Positions 8,495 to 16,399 of a stretch of 64,000 nt of DNA are shown here, one piece after another; the first letter of the stretch is position 1, and each line of letters opens with the position of its first letter. Location of the stretch: positions 496,001 through 560,000 of the forward strand of contig NZ_PGEX01000001.1 in the NCBI RefSeq assembly GCF_002797675.1. The letters are read 5' to 3'. The notes under the pieces are model-generated. The model worked only from the letters and a program-made list of their open reading frames with translations, did no database searches and was not told the DNA's origin. The DNA is from Hallerella succinigenes. GTDB lineage: Bacteria; Fibrobacterota; Fibrobacteria; Fibrobacterales; Fibrobacteraceae. The position numbers were made by a program, and so were the translations under genes.

Positions 8495-9550
8495 ATGGCA
8501 AATCTTTCCATTTTCTCTGCTAGGCTTAAAAACGCCCGAATTATGAAAGGGCTCTCCATGGACGAACTTTGTGCGGCCATGGGGAATGTCGTTTCAAAGA
8601 TGGCGATTTCAAAGTACGAAAACGGCCAGCTGGCACCGAACAGCAGAGTCATCATCGCTCTATCCAAGGCGCTGGGCCTGCCCATTGACTACTTTTTCAG
8701 GCCCTTTACGGTGCAGGTAGATTCCGTGAGGTTCCGCAAGAAAAGCACGCTCCCGCAGAAAAAGGAAAACAGCCTCCGCGAAACCATCGCCGACCTGATG
8801 GAACGCTACATCAACATCGAGGAAATCTGCAGCACCGCCGCCGAGAAACACCGCCTACCCCAAATCAAGGCCAATTCAGCCGAAGAAGTTAAAATGGCCG
8901 CCGCGATAGTCCGCAAGGAATGGAAACTCGGCCTGGCAGGCATCGTGAACGTAATCGACCTACTCGAAAATCACGGCGTAAAAGTCATCGAGATTGACGC
9001 ACCGGAATCTTTTGACGGCATGAGCAGCCTGGTCAATGAAAAATTCCATGTTGTCATTCTGAACAAGGCTTTTTCCGTCGAACGGAAACGCTTTACCGCG
9101 CTTCACGAACTCGGGCACCTCGTACTTCGCTTCCCTAAGTCCATTGATAAAAAGAAAGAAGAATCATTCTGCCACCTGTTCGCAAGCGAAATGCTAGTCC
9201 CGGAACCTGAACTCAAGCGGATTCTCGGCAAGGCCCGCAAGGACATCTCGTACCAGGAACTGAGAGCCATCCAGCTCGGTTATGGAATTTCTTGCGACGC
9301 GATCATGTACAAGGCGAAGGAATGCGGCATTATTTCAGAACAGCGCTACCGAACCTTCTGCATCCAGAAAAATAAGGCGACGAAATTCAAGGCCCTCATC
9401 GAAACATCGCTATACCACGACGAAGAATCCACCAGGTTCGTAAGCCTGGTCTATAAGGCCCTGAGTAAGGAACTCATCACCATATCCAAGGCCGCAAGCC
9501 TGCTGCATCAGAACATTGAACAAGTCCGTAGGGATCTCGCACTAGTATGA
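8495..9550 (+). CDS. XRE helix-turn-helix and ImmA/IrrE metallopeptidase (antitoxin-type regulator)
   Basis: Residues about 5-65 form an XRE helix-turn-helix (SMDELCAAMGNVVSKMAISK, YENGQLAPNSRVIIALSKAL). Residues about 130-260 are an ImmA/IrrE zinc peptidase domain with the HELGH metal motif at 204-208 and a downstream CHLFASEMLVPE stretch. Proteins of this architecture are antitoxins or regulators that repress an operon and can cleave a repressor. The start has a strong GGAGG site. Its stop overlaps the next gene (PIN-like) by ATGA, and a third small gene overlaps that one in the same way, so the three are translationally coupled. A perfect inverted repeat lies upstream. Confidence 0.85.
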   Translation: MANLSIFSARLKNARIMKGLSMDELCAAMGNVVSKMAISKYENGQLAPNSRVIIALSKALGLPIDYFFRPFTVQVDSVRFRKKSTLPQKKENSLRETIADLMERYINIEEICSTAAEKHRLPQIKANSAEEVKMAAAIVRKEWKLGLAGIVNVIDLLENHGVKVIEIDAPESFDGMSSLVNEKFHVVILNKAFSVERKRFTALHELGHLVLRFPKSIDKKKEESFCHLFASEMLVPEPELKRILGKARKDISYQELRAIQLGYGISCDAIMYKAKECGIISEQRYRTFCIQKNKATKFKALIETSLYHDEESTRFVSLVYKALSKELITISKAASLLHQNIEQVRRDLALV

Positions 9551-10065
9551 TCGAAGAACGGATTGTCATCAGTGACGCGAACGTCATATTTGACCTACTT
9601 TCAGTCCAATTGCTGGAAGCGTTCTTTGCCCTACCCTGCGAAATTTGCACAACCGATTTGGTAATTAGCGAAATTGAGAGACCAGAACAACAACAGATAA
9701 TTCAGAAGTTTATTAAATTGAAAAAGTTGGGTGTCGCGATATTTGAATTTGACGAATTTAGCGAAATTTTGCTTTTGCAGTCTACCAGCAAAAACAATAC
9801 TTCGATTGCAGATTGTTCCGTTTGGTATTATGCCCAAAAGGTTGATGGACGGCTTTTGACGGGTGACGGCAAACTTCGTTCCGCCGCAGAAAAGGACAAC
9901 GTGAAAGTCTCCGGCATCCTTTACCTATTTGACAATTTCGTTGAATATGGATTATTGTCGGCTTCGGAAGCTGCGGAGAACCTGAAAGCTCTGATGACCA
10001 TAAACATACGATTGCCTAAAGCAGAATGCGAAACGCGGATTGCAAAATGGAGAAAAGGCTTATGA
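9547..10065 (+). CDS. PIN-domain-like protein, probable toxin partner of the XRE-ImmA gene
   Basis: The 172-residue protein has the acidic residues expected of a PIN nuclease: Asp10 in VISDANVIFDLL, Glu42 in VISEIERP, Asp89 in TSIADCSVWYYA, and Asp107 in LLTGDGKLR. PIN domains are metal-dependent ribonucleases and common toxins. COG5378-type XRE-ImmA plus PIN pairs are known in toxin-antitoxin collections. The gene overlaps the XRE-ImmA gene by 4 bases and the following small gene by 4 bases. Base composition is more AT-rich than its neighbours, consistent with transfer. Toxicity is inferred. Confidence 0.75.
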   Translation: MIEERIVISDANVIFDLLSVQLLEAFFALPCEICTTDLVISEIERPEQQQIIQKFIKLKKLGVAIFEFDEFSEILLLQSTSKNNTSIADCSVWYYAQKVDGRLLTGDGKLRSAAEKDNVKVSGILYLFDNFVEYGLLSASEAAENLKALMTINIRLPKAECETRIAKWRKGL

Positions 10066-10247
10066 CCCAAAAGCTCTGGAACAAATGCAAGAAGTGCGGC
10101 TGCGACAAGCCCGAAGACACCGAGAAACTCTGCGAGCAGTGCAAAGCAAACCGGCGGCAATTCTGGAGCGACCTCAAGAAAGTCGGCGGAGTAGCCGCTG
10201 GCGCCCTACTGGTGGTAATCGCTGGCGGGAAGATGAGGAAAAAATAA
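10062..10247 (+). CDS. Small zinc-ribbon membrane protein
   Basis: The 61-residue protein starts at the ATG at 10062 that overlaps the PIN gene stop (ATGA). It has two Cys pairs, CKKCGC and CEQC, about 18 residues apart, that would bind one zinc. One hydrophobic C-terminal segment (VGGVAAGALLVVIAG) with a basic tail follows. The longer open frame that begins at 10026 lies inside the PIN gene in another frame and is not used. The tight coupling to the XRE-ImmA/PIN pair makes it a candidate third component, perhaps a membrane tether. No family is recognised. Confidence 0.65.
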   Translation: MTQKLWNKCKKCGCDKPEDTEKLCEQCKANRRQFWSDLKKVGGVAAGALLVVIAGGKMRKK

Positions 10248-10248
10248 T

Positions 10249-10875
10249 TTAAAACTGATTGCTCGTGAGATGAAACCCACAGCCATTGGGGCATGGGTAA
10301 ACGCGTAGCGGAATTCCTATTTCTTTAGAACGATATTCCGCGACAATTTGCGCTTCACCCTCCGTTGAATAAAGCATCTTCCTTTTTCCATCTTTTCCGC
10401 AACAAGTGCATTCTTCATTTGCAGGAATCGAACCGTCCACATCTTTCGCCAACTTCGTTATTTTTCGCTTCAATTCCTTTGATTTAGATGCTTTAATCTT
10501 TTGGGACTTTTGTTCCGAAGCCCATTGGGTCACTTTCTTTGAAACATGCTCGGCATCGGCACGCTTTTGTCGCTCTTCTGCAATAAAAGCCTTGATCTTA
10601 TTTGAAGCCTGTTCATAGAACTCGTCAAAAACTTTTCTCTGCTGTTTTAATTGCTTGTAGTAAGACGACCTTTTAAATTCACTGATATCACTTACTTCTA
10701 CAAGTAACTTGCTTTTATCGTCAATCCATTTTTGAAGGGCATCCTTCGTTTTGCTCGCATTAATATAATCTGACAGAGCCCAAGAAACACGCTGCAACAA
10801 ATCGTTACATAAACGATTACGTTCAGCGGCAAGGGCCTTGCGGCGTTCAAAGAATTTGCGAATGAAAGAGAACAT
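10249..10875 (-). CDS. Coiled-coil protein with C-terminal zinc ribbon
   Basis: The first 150 residues of 208 are lysine- and glutamate-rich and predicted helical or coiled coil. The C-terminus has CTCCGKDGK followed about 36 residues later by YPCPNGCGFHLTS, a four-Cys zinc ribbon resembling short ribbons of phage and island proteins ('...HLTS'). It lies 24 bases after hsdR on the same strand and may be cotranscribed. The stop is convergent with the zinc-ribbon membrane gene, one base away from it. No Shine-Dalgarno site is seen. Function unknown. Confidence 0.6.
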   Translation of the reverse strand: MFSFIRKFFERRKALAAERNRLCNDLLQRVSWALSDYINASKTKDALQKWIDDKSKLLVEVSDISEFKRSSYYKQLKQQRKVFDEFYEQASNKIKAFIAEERQKRADAEHVSKKVTQWASEQKSQKIKASKSKELKRKITKLAKDVDGSIPANEECTCCGKDGKRKMLYSTEGEAQIVAEYRSKEIGIPLRVYPCPNGCGFHLTSNQF

Positions 10876-10899
10876 GAATTATATCAACAAGTTATTTTT

Positions 10900-13800
10900 C
10901 TATCTTCCCTTCTTAAAATTCTCAGCTTGCTCAAAGATTTCCCCATAGACTTCGTCGCGTTCGACGGGCGGGTAGCCGAATTCATCGAGAAGGATTATCA
11001 AGTCCACTTTCAATGCGGATTTAATGTCGTCGCGCTTGTCCCAGTCGGGGTATGCGGCTTGTTCGTCAACGAGAATCTTGACGCGTTTTGAGAGGGCAAT
11101 TAGTTTGTCTTCGGGATAGGTGAAGTGGTACTTGACGCAGAGCGATTTTAGAATGTCATAGAACGCGGTTTCTTCGAAGCTGAGGCCTTTTTCTTCGCCT
11201 TCGGTGAAGGCCTTGCGGACTTGGACAATCATGTCGGTCAAGGTTTCGGCCATTTCTTCATAGACTTCGCTTTTCAAGATGTCTTGTTCGGTGCGGTCGT
11301 TGTATTGTTCCACGAGCTGTTGCATTTTCTGCGTGAAGTTGACGCCCTTGACTTTGTTCACCTTGCGGATTTGCCCAATGGCTTTTTGCAGGAGCATTTG
11401 CAGCAACTTGATTTTCGTGTTCGGCAGCTTGATGCGGTTGATGTGCTGCAGATATTCGTCGTCAAAGATGTTCTGTTTTGCCTGGTCGGCTTCGGCATCG
11501 CTCAACTGCAAAACGTCTTCTACGCCTTCGCTCTGGAGTGCCGAGGCAATCATCTCGCGGACGCGGGCGTTCATCTGCGCGGTATCGGGCGCATTGCCCT
11601 TGGTGAGTTTATGCAAAATGGAGCGAATTGCGAAGTAGAAATGCGCACGGTCGCGCTCGGCCTGCGTAATTCCCTCGTTGCCGACGCAAATGTCGTATGC
11701 GGCCTTCAGGCGTTTCGCAAGGCCCATAAAGCGGGCTTCCTTTTCCTTCGTGGTTTGCACGAATTCCTGCGCCTGCTTGAGGCATTCCAACTTTTTCAAT
11801 TCCGCACCGTCGCCTGTGCTCTTGAAATACACCGACGCATCAAACTTGTACATCAGTTTGTCGAGCAAATCCAGATGGTTGCGGAACTCCGTAATCGCGG
11901 CGGTAATGTCTTCCACGTTCTGCTCAGAACCGGCTCCGTACTGCTTTAGTGCCAAGTTCATCTTGCGCTTGATGCCGATATAATCAACGACAATTCCCTT
12001 GTCCTTGCCAGCAAATGTCCTGTTCACGCGGGAAATCGTCTGAATCAGGGAATGCTGCTGAATCGGTTTGTCGATGTAAATGGCGTCGAGGCACGGAACG
12101 TCAAAACCCGTGAGCCACATATCCACGACTATCGCAATCTTGAAGTTGGATCGTTCCTGTTTGAAAAGGCGGTCCAGTTCCTTGCGGGCGTCCTTATCGC
12201 CAAGCAAGTCATAAAGATCCTTTTCGTCGTCCTTGCTGCGGGTCATGACCATCTTGATTTTTTCAACCGGTTTCAGTTCCCGCTTTTCCTTGTCGGTAAG
12301 TTCGATCGCCTCGCCCGCAAATTCCGCATCGTCGCAGATTTTCGCCACGCCCCATTCCGGGCGCAGCTCCAAGATGTTCTTGTACAGCGCATACGCAATC
12401 TGGCGGCTGTAACAAACGAACATCGCCTTGCCGCGAACGGTCGATTTTTCCTGAACGCGGGCTTCGTAATGCGCCACGAAATCCTTCGCCACAGCCTTCA
12501 ACCGGTCTGGGTCGCCGAGAATCACGCCCATCTGCGCCACATCCTGCTTGCTCTGGTCAATCTGGTATTCGTTGGCACCCGATTCTGCAGCTTCTTCGTA
12601 ATACTTCTCAATCTCTTCGAGAACGGAATTGTTCAGCACCACCTTGGCGGCACGCCCCTCGTAAACGATGGGTACCGTAATGCCGTCCTTCACCGATTCG
12701 GTCATGGTGTAAATATCGACCTCGGGGCCGAACACATCGAGCGTCGCATCAATCGGCGTGCCCGTAAAGCCCACGTAAGTCGCATTGGGCAAGGAATTGT
12801 GCAAGTAACGCGCAAAACCGAAACTCGTCTTGACGCCCTTATCGGTCACCGTAATTTTCTGGTCCAGGTTCGTCTGCGTGCGGTGTGCTTCGTCCGAAAT
12901 GCAGACAACATTATCGCGGTCGGTCAGCAGTTCGATATCTTCGCTGAACTTCTGGATGGTAGCGAGGAACACGCCTCCGCTCTTGCGGCCCTGCAACTTT
13001 TCGCGCAGGTCGGCACGGCTCTCCACACTTTCGACGCGTTCGTCGCCGATATACTTCTTGGACGCTGTAAACAGTCCCGAAAGCTGGTCGTCCAAATCGG
13101 TGCGATCGGTAATCAGCACAATCGTCGGCGTCTTGAATTCTAGCGACTTCATGAGCAACCGCGTCAAGAAGAGCATCGTAAAGCTCTTGCCGCAACCCGT
13201 CGCACCAAAATACGTGCCGCCCCTGCCGTCGCCATAAGGCTTGCGAGCCTTGCAAATGTTTTCGTACAAAGACCGCGCCGCATAATATTGCGGATAACGG
13301 CACAGGACCTTCTGCTCCTTTTTGCTACTGTCCGGGAAATACTGGAAGTTCTTGAAAATGTCCAACAGGCGTTTGCGATTGAACATTCCCTGAATCATGG
13401 AGTAAAGGCTCTCGATGCCCTCGGCCTCGATTCGCCTGTCGCCAAATTCCACGCGTCGCCACGCATAAAAATAATCGTACTTGGCAAAGAAACTGCCCGC
13501 CCTGTTGTTCACGCCATCGCTAATCACGCAGAAGGCGTTATAGACAAACAACTGCGGAATATCGCGGCGGTAGCGCACCGTCAACTGTTCGTATGCGTTG
13601 AAAACCGTCGCCTCTTCGCGCACGGCACTCTTGAACTCGAACACCACAAGCGGGAGCCCGTTCACAAAAAGGATTGCGTCGGGAATACGCTTTTCGGAGC
13701 CGACAATTTCAAACTGGTTTACAATTTTGACGATATTGCAGTCGGCGCAGTATTTCGCCGCCACATCGGCCGCCAGCGGCATCGCCTCTTCATCATCATC

Positions 13801-14166
13801 GACACCGAAACCCGACTTTCTCTGTTCACCCAGCGGCCTAAAATCCGCAAGCTCAATGAGAAAATCCTTATCCTTCGGGTTCTCGCGCTTGAGCATAAAG
13901 CCATCCGAAAGCCAGGAACAGAACTTCTTGTTGCTCTCGTAAAGCGCACTCGCCGAAAGATTCCGCAACTGCAAAACAACCGAACGGATTTCGTTCTCGG
14001 TAATGCCCTCGGAATCGTAACGACGGTGCAAGTAGTCGCGCAGGTCCTGCTCAATCAAGACCTCGCCCTCGCCGCGGCCAATCGCCTCGCCGGGCACGTA
14101 CTTGCAGCCCTCCTGAACCAGGAGGTCAATAAACACTTTCTCTAAGTCGGCTTCCTTGAACGCCAT
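10900..14166 (-). CDS. hsdR: Type I restriction enzyme R subunit (HsdR)
   Basis: At 1088 residues it has the usual HsdR layout. An N-terminal PD-(D/E)XK nuclease spans about residues 130-200, with RIPDAILF (Asp163) and VVFEFKS (Glu-x-Lys near 177). SF2 helicase motifs follow: Walker A GATGCGKS at 321-328, DEAH at 425-428 (CISDEAHRT), the motif III stretch YVGFTGTP, and motif VI QTISRVNR. The C-terminal half carries the helical domain that docks on HsdM. HsdR uses ATP to translocate DNA and cuts it when the HsdS target is unmethylated. It is separated from hsdM/hsdS by about 6 kb of other defence genes but all run in the same direction. Confidence 0.95.
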   Translation of the reverse strand: MAFKEADLEKVFIDLLVQEGCKYVPGEAIGRGEGEVLIEQDLRDYLHRRYDSEGITENEIRSVVLQLRNLSASALYESNKKFCSWLSDGFMLKRENPKDKDFLIELADFRPLGEQRKSGFGVDDDEEAMPLAADVAAKYCADCNIVKIVNQFEIVGSEKRIPDAILFVNGLPLVVFEFKSAVREEATVFNAYEQLTVRYRRDIPQLFVYNAFCVISDGVNNRAGSFFAKYDYFYAWRRVEFGDRRIEAEGIESLYSMIQGMFNRKRLLDIFKNFQYFPDSSKKEQKVLCRYPQYYAARSLYENICKARKPYGDGRGGTYFGATGCGKSFTMLFLTRLLMKSLEFKTPTIVLITDRTDLDDQLSGLFTASKKYIGDERVESVESRADLREKLQGRKSGGVFLATIQKFSEDIELLTDRDNVVCISDEAHRTQTNLDQKITVTDKGVKTSFGFARYLHNSLPNATYVGFTGTPIDATLDVFGPEVDIYTMTESVKDGITVPIVYEGRAAKVVLNNSVLEEIEKYYEEAAESGANEYQIDQSKQDVAQMGVILGDPDRLKAVAKDFVAHYEARVQEKSTVRGKAMFVCYSRQIAYALYKNILELRPEWGVAKICDDAEFAGEAIELTDKEKRELKPVEKIKMVMTRSKDDEKDLYDLLGDKDARKELDRLFKQERSNFKIAIVVDMWLTGFDVPCLDAIYIDKPIQQHSLIQTISRVNRTFAGKDKGIVVDYIGIKRKMNLALKQYGAGSEQNVEDITAAITEFRNHLDLLDKLMYKFDASVYFKSTGDGAELKKLECLKQAQEFVQTTKEKEARFMGLAKRLKAAYDICVGNEGITQAERDRAHFYFAIRSILHKLTKGNAPDTAQMNARVREMIASALQSEGVEDVLQLSDAEADQAKQNIFDDEYLQHINRIKLPNTKIKLLQMLLQKAIGQIRKVNKVKGVNFTQKMQQLVEQYNDRTEQDILKSEVYEEMAETLTDMIVQVRKAFTEGEEKGLSFEETAFYDILKSLCVKYHFTYPEDKLIALSKRVKILVDEQAAYPDWDKRDDIKSALKVDLIILLDEFGYPPVERDEVYGEIFEQAENFKKGR

Positions 14167-14243
14167 GCAGTAAAAATAAATTCATTATTTTTCTGCACAA
14201 TAGGCAAAATGGCGATTTTGGGGCGAAATTGGGCGTTTTATAC

Positions 14244-14270
14244 AAAAAAGGCAGGCAACGCCCGCCCTTT
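14244..14270 (-). terminator. Terminator after the SecB-like gene
   Basis: On the minus strand GGCGGGC and GCCTGCC form a GC-rich stem with one wobble and a 3-base loop, followed by TTTTTT. It ends the toxin-antitoxin-chaperone operon and insulates hsdR. Confidence 0.8.
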
Positions 14271-14277
14271 TTCTTTT

Positions 14278-14709
14278 TTAAATAATCCAAGGCAGCTGAA
14301 CAGGGGGCAAAGAATGCCGATTGAAGGCATCCATAAGCGTCCCGCGCAGAATTGTCCACAGAGTTCGATTCAACTGTTTTTCCACAAAGAATTTCTTTAA
14401 TTCTTCGTCCTTCAACAACTCCGACGCTTTTTGGACATCCTTGGATTTGAAGGAAATCATAACAACATATTCTGTTTTAAAATAAGCCTTTTTCGCACAG
14501 AGAAACTTGAACACATATTTCACGCGGAAAAATATCGAATCTTCTTTAACTACAGGGTCTTCTTTAGCAAAAGCCTGGCCCGACTCAATTGCAATTTCTT
14601 TTCCTAAAGCCAAGTTGTCAGGCAAGCACAAGACAGATTCATGGGAATCCATGAAACGAACATCAAATAATTGAAGCATTTTTATGAGTTGTTGAAACTT
14701 TTCTTTCAT
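14278..14709 (-). CDS. SecB-like chaperone of a toxin-antitoxin-chaperone module
   Basis: The start at 14709 has GGGAAGG 7 bases upstream and yields 143 residues. The longer frame would begin with TTG inside the antitoxin gene. The middle strand region (FRVKYVFKFLCAKKAYFKTE, then YVVMISFKSK) and the C-terminal LWTILRGTLMDAFNRHSL with PPVQLPW match SecB-like proteins. SecB has the same 'R...FP.L.L.P..F' type ending. It lies third after HigB and HigA, exactly the order of type II toxin-antitoxin-chaperone (TAC) systems, where the SecB-like protein folds the antitoxin. The housekeeping SecB role is less likely here. The terminator follows. Confidence 0.8.
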   Translation of the reverse strand: MKEKFQQLIKMLQLFDVRFMDSHESVLCLPDNLALGKEIAIESGQAFAKEDPVVKEDSIFFRVKYVFKFLCAKKAYFKTEYVVMISFKSKDVQKASELLKDEELKKFFVEKQLNRTLWTILRGTLMDAFNRHSLPPVQLPWII

Positions 14710-14722
14710 ATTCAACCTTCCC

Positions 14723-15298
14723 TTAAGCAGCAGCAATCTTCTGCGTTTCTGGTTTTAACGAAGTGACCTCAATTTTTTGCAAATTCATCATTGACCATTC
14801 GGCTTTTTTCCACATGAAGTTGGACTCGCAATTGTATGTTGCAATCGGTTCGCACACTTTATTCCACGGAATGGACATCTTTGTGTAGGATTCATATTCC
14901 GATTCAACAGCATCGCGAATAACTTCATCTAGATACTCGTTCGTCGTCTTGTCTTCACCTTCGGCCAACTTCCGAACAGTTTCCTGCAAATCGTACGGAA
15001 CCTGGACTGTCATGTCCTTCATTGGAGTGATGTACAAATTCCCGCCGACAGCCTCTGCCATCTTCAGCAACTGCTTGTAGGAGGGATTCGTTTTCAGCGA
15101 CGCGATGCGAGAAATCGCACTTTGCGTCGTTCCCATTTTATCGGCAATGTCCTTCTGCGTCAGCCCCAAAGAATCCTTCATGAAATCAAAATCAGTCAAG
15201 AACGAAGACAGAGCCTCGTACGTTTTCACAAACGAAGCCAATTTTCCGTCTTCTTTTTCGAGCGAATCCATGTAATCTAAGACTTGATCTTTTTTCAT
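14723..15298 (-). CDS. higA: HigA-type antitoxin with chaperone-addiction-like C-terminal extension
   Basis: At 191 residues it is about twice the size of a plain HigA. Residues about 35-95 form an XRE helix-turn-helix (LGLTQKDIADKMGTTQSAIS, SLKTNPSYKQLLKMAEAVGG). Residues about 100-191 are an extra domain with a ribbon-like start (MTVQVPYDLQETVRKLAEG) and a hydrophobic tail. In TAC systems the antitoxin carries a C-terminal chaperone-addiction (ChAD) segment that requires the SecB-like partner for folding, and this extension fits that role, though the match is inferred. The start overlaps the toxin stop by ATGA. The gene is followed 13 bases later by the SecB-like gene. Confidence 0.85.
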   Translation of the reverse strand: MKKDQVLDYMDSLEKEDGKLASFVKTYEALSSFLTDFDFMKDSLGLTQKDIADKMGTTQSAISRIASLKTNPSYKQLLKMAEAVGGNLYITPMKDMTVQVPYDLQETVRKLAEGEDKTTNEYLDEVIRDAVESEYESYTKMSIPWNKVCEPIATYNCESNFMWKKAEWSMMNLQKIEVTSLKPETQKIAAA

Positions 15299-15717
15299 GA
15301 CATGACTCCCTGTTTGACAAGTTCCTTGTACTGTTTCATTTTTTGCATTGCCGTTTCAAGCTTCATCGGCTTTGTCTTATGCTTTAGTTCTGCACACAGC
15401 AAAATAAGAGTGTTCAATTTACGCAAAGACATACAAAAATATATTCGGAAAACGCCACCGCGCGCTTGCTTAGGAATTCGCATTTCGTAGAGATCCTCAT
15501 ATTCCTTTGGGAATTTATAAATCTGCTCAATTCGCAAAAATGGGGTTAAATCACTAACTTTTAGCAGAACCTCTAAAAACGTTTTAACACGCAAATACAG
15601 GTCGCGATGACGTTTCGACAAATCCTTTATTTCCTTCCCGACATCTCCAGTTTGATCCTTAAACTCCCCTCTCTGGGGATCATAAGATTGCGGATCCGGA
15701 AAGAAAATGAACTCCAT
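15295..15717 (-). CDS. higB: HigB/RelE-type toxin
   Basis: The 140-residue protein has the HigB-like fold signature: LYEMRIPKQARGGVFRIYF in the beta-sheet core, LNTLILLCAELKHKTKPM for the next strand and loop, and a helical C-terminus. HigB toxins are ribosome-dependent mRNA nucleases. The gene is first in the HigB-HigA-SecB order. The ATG lies 6 bases from a 22-base palindrome (15724-15745) that contains TATATT, and no ribosome binding site is seen, so the transcript may start at or very near the ATG. The stop overlaps the antitoxin start by ATGA. Confidence 0.85.
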   Translation of the reverse strand: MEFIFFPDPQSYDPQRGEFKDQTGDVGKEIKDLSKRHRDLYLRVKTFLEVLLKVSDLTPFLRIEQIYKFPKEYEDLYEMRIPKQARGGVFRIYFCMSLRKLNTLILLCAELKHKTKPMKLETAMQKMKQYKELVKQGVMS

Positions 15718-15723
15718 GAAATA

Positions 15724-15745
15724 AATATAGCATATTTGCTATATT
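15724..15745 (-). promoter_or_regulatory. 22-base palindromic operator/promoter of the toxin-antitoxin-chaperone operon
   Basis: AATATAGCA (15724-15732) and TGCTATATT (15737-15745) are perfect 9-base inverted repeats around TATT. On the minus strand it lies immediately before the HigB start and includes a TATATT that can serve as -10. Autorepression by the HigA helix-turn-helix is the usual pattern of such modules. Binding is inferred. Confidence 0.75.
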
Positions 15746-15763
15746 CAAGCAAGAGGTAACAGC

Positions 15764-15795
15764 AAAAAAAAACGCACTTTCCAGTGTTTTTCTCT
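15764..15795 (-). terminator. Terminator of the TIR/caspase operon
   Basis: On the minus strand AAAAACACT pairs with AGTG..TTTTT across a GGAA loop (two-base bulge in the stem) followed by TTTTTTTTT. It lies 25 bases after the stop of the last operon gene and before the HigB promoter. Confidence 0.65.
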
Positions 15796-15819
15796 TTTTT
15801 TTGCAAATTTCAGCATTTT

Positions 15820-16362
15820 TTAAGATTCAAACAGCCTTGACGGTTCGAGTTGCAAGTCGGATGGGCCGAGGAGTTTGTAGAGATTCTGGCAGAGGATGTA
15901 GAGGGCGGCGAGGGCGTTCATCACATTTTTCAAGTGCGCTCGCTGATAGTTCGGGATTCCCTTTTCCGGAACATCGGCACGGAAATGCTTGACCAGGTTA
16001 TAATCCTGCCACCAGCCGGCAGCCGACTCGCTATCAAAACCGGCAAACGGGACAAAATTGATAATCTCGTAAGGATACTTCGTAGAAACCCTTTGATCTT
16101 TAATCTTCGGCTCGTCATTCACAATGACCGTCATCTTTTGCAAGATGTTCTTGACCTTCGAAGGAGCATTAACAACCTTGCAATATTCTTCTGCAATGGA
16201 ATCAATTTCGCTGCAGATGTTCAAGAACAGATAAGTGTAACGACTGGAGAACGTCTTGAAGTTGCTCTTGTCAATCGTCACGAACTCATCCGTTTCAAGG
16301 AAGTCCTTTTCAAGCAGAAGATACTGCTTCCAGAAAATTTTGGAGAAGGTTTGGGGAGTCAT
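15820..16362 (-). CDS. Unknown helical protein, last gene of the TIR/caspase operon
   Basis: The chosen ATG at 16362 gives 180 residues beginning MTPQTFSKIFWKQYLLLEKD. The longer frame would use TTG at 16386 and adds eight residues; neither start has a clear ribosome binding site. The protein is mainly alpha-helical, with conserved-looking clusters WWQDYNLVKHFR near residue 120 and LKNVMNALAALYILCQNLYK near 145. I do not recognise a named domain. It follows the caspase-like gene by 37 bases on the same strand and is followed by the operon terminator, which suggests a part in the same system, either as sensor or accessory protein. An HEPN-like helical fold is possible, but no RxxxxH catalytic motif is visible. 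Confidence 0.6.
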   Translation of the reverse strand: MTPQTFSKIFWKQYLLLEKDFLETDEFVTIDKSNFKTFSSRYTYLFLNICSEIDSIAEEYCKVVNAPSKVKNILQKMTVIVNDEPKIKDQRVSTKYPYEIINFVPFAGFDSESAAGWWQDYNLVKHFRADVPEKGIPNYQRAHLKNVMNALAALYILCQNLYKLLGPSDLQLEPSRLFES

Positions 16363-16399
16363 AAAATAATACAAAGACCAATACAAAGAAATCTACTCT

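Noticed and set aside
12052-13143. Open frames antisense to hsdR
   Set aside because: No ribosome binding site or domain; hsdR carries all expected motifs.
14278-14709. Housekeeping SecB
   Set aside because: Operon context with HigB and HigA and the divergent sequence favour a TAC chaperone.
15820-16362. HEPN ribonuclease
   Set aside because: No RxxxxH motif could be found; only a general helical pattern is visible.
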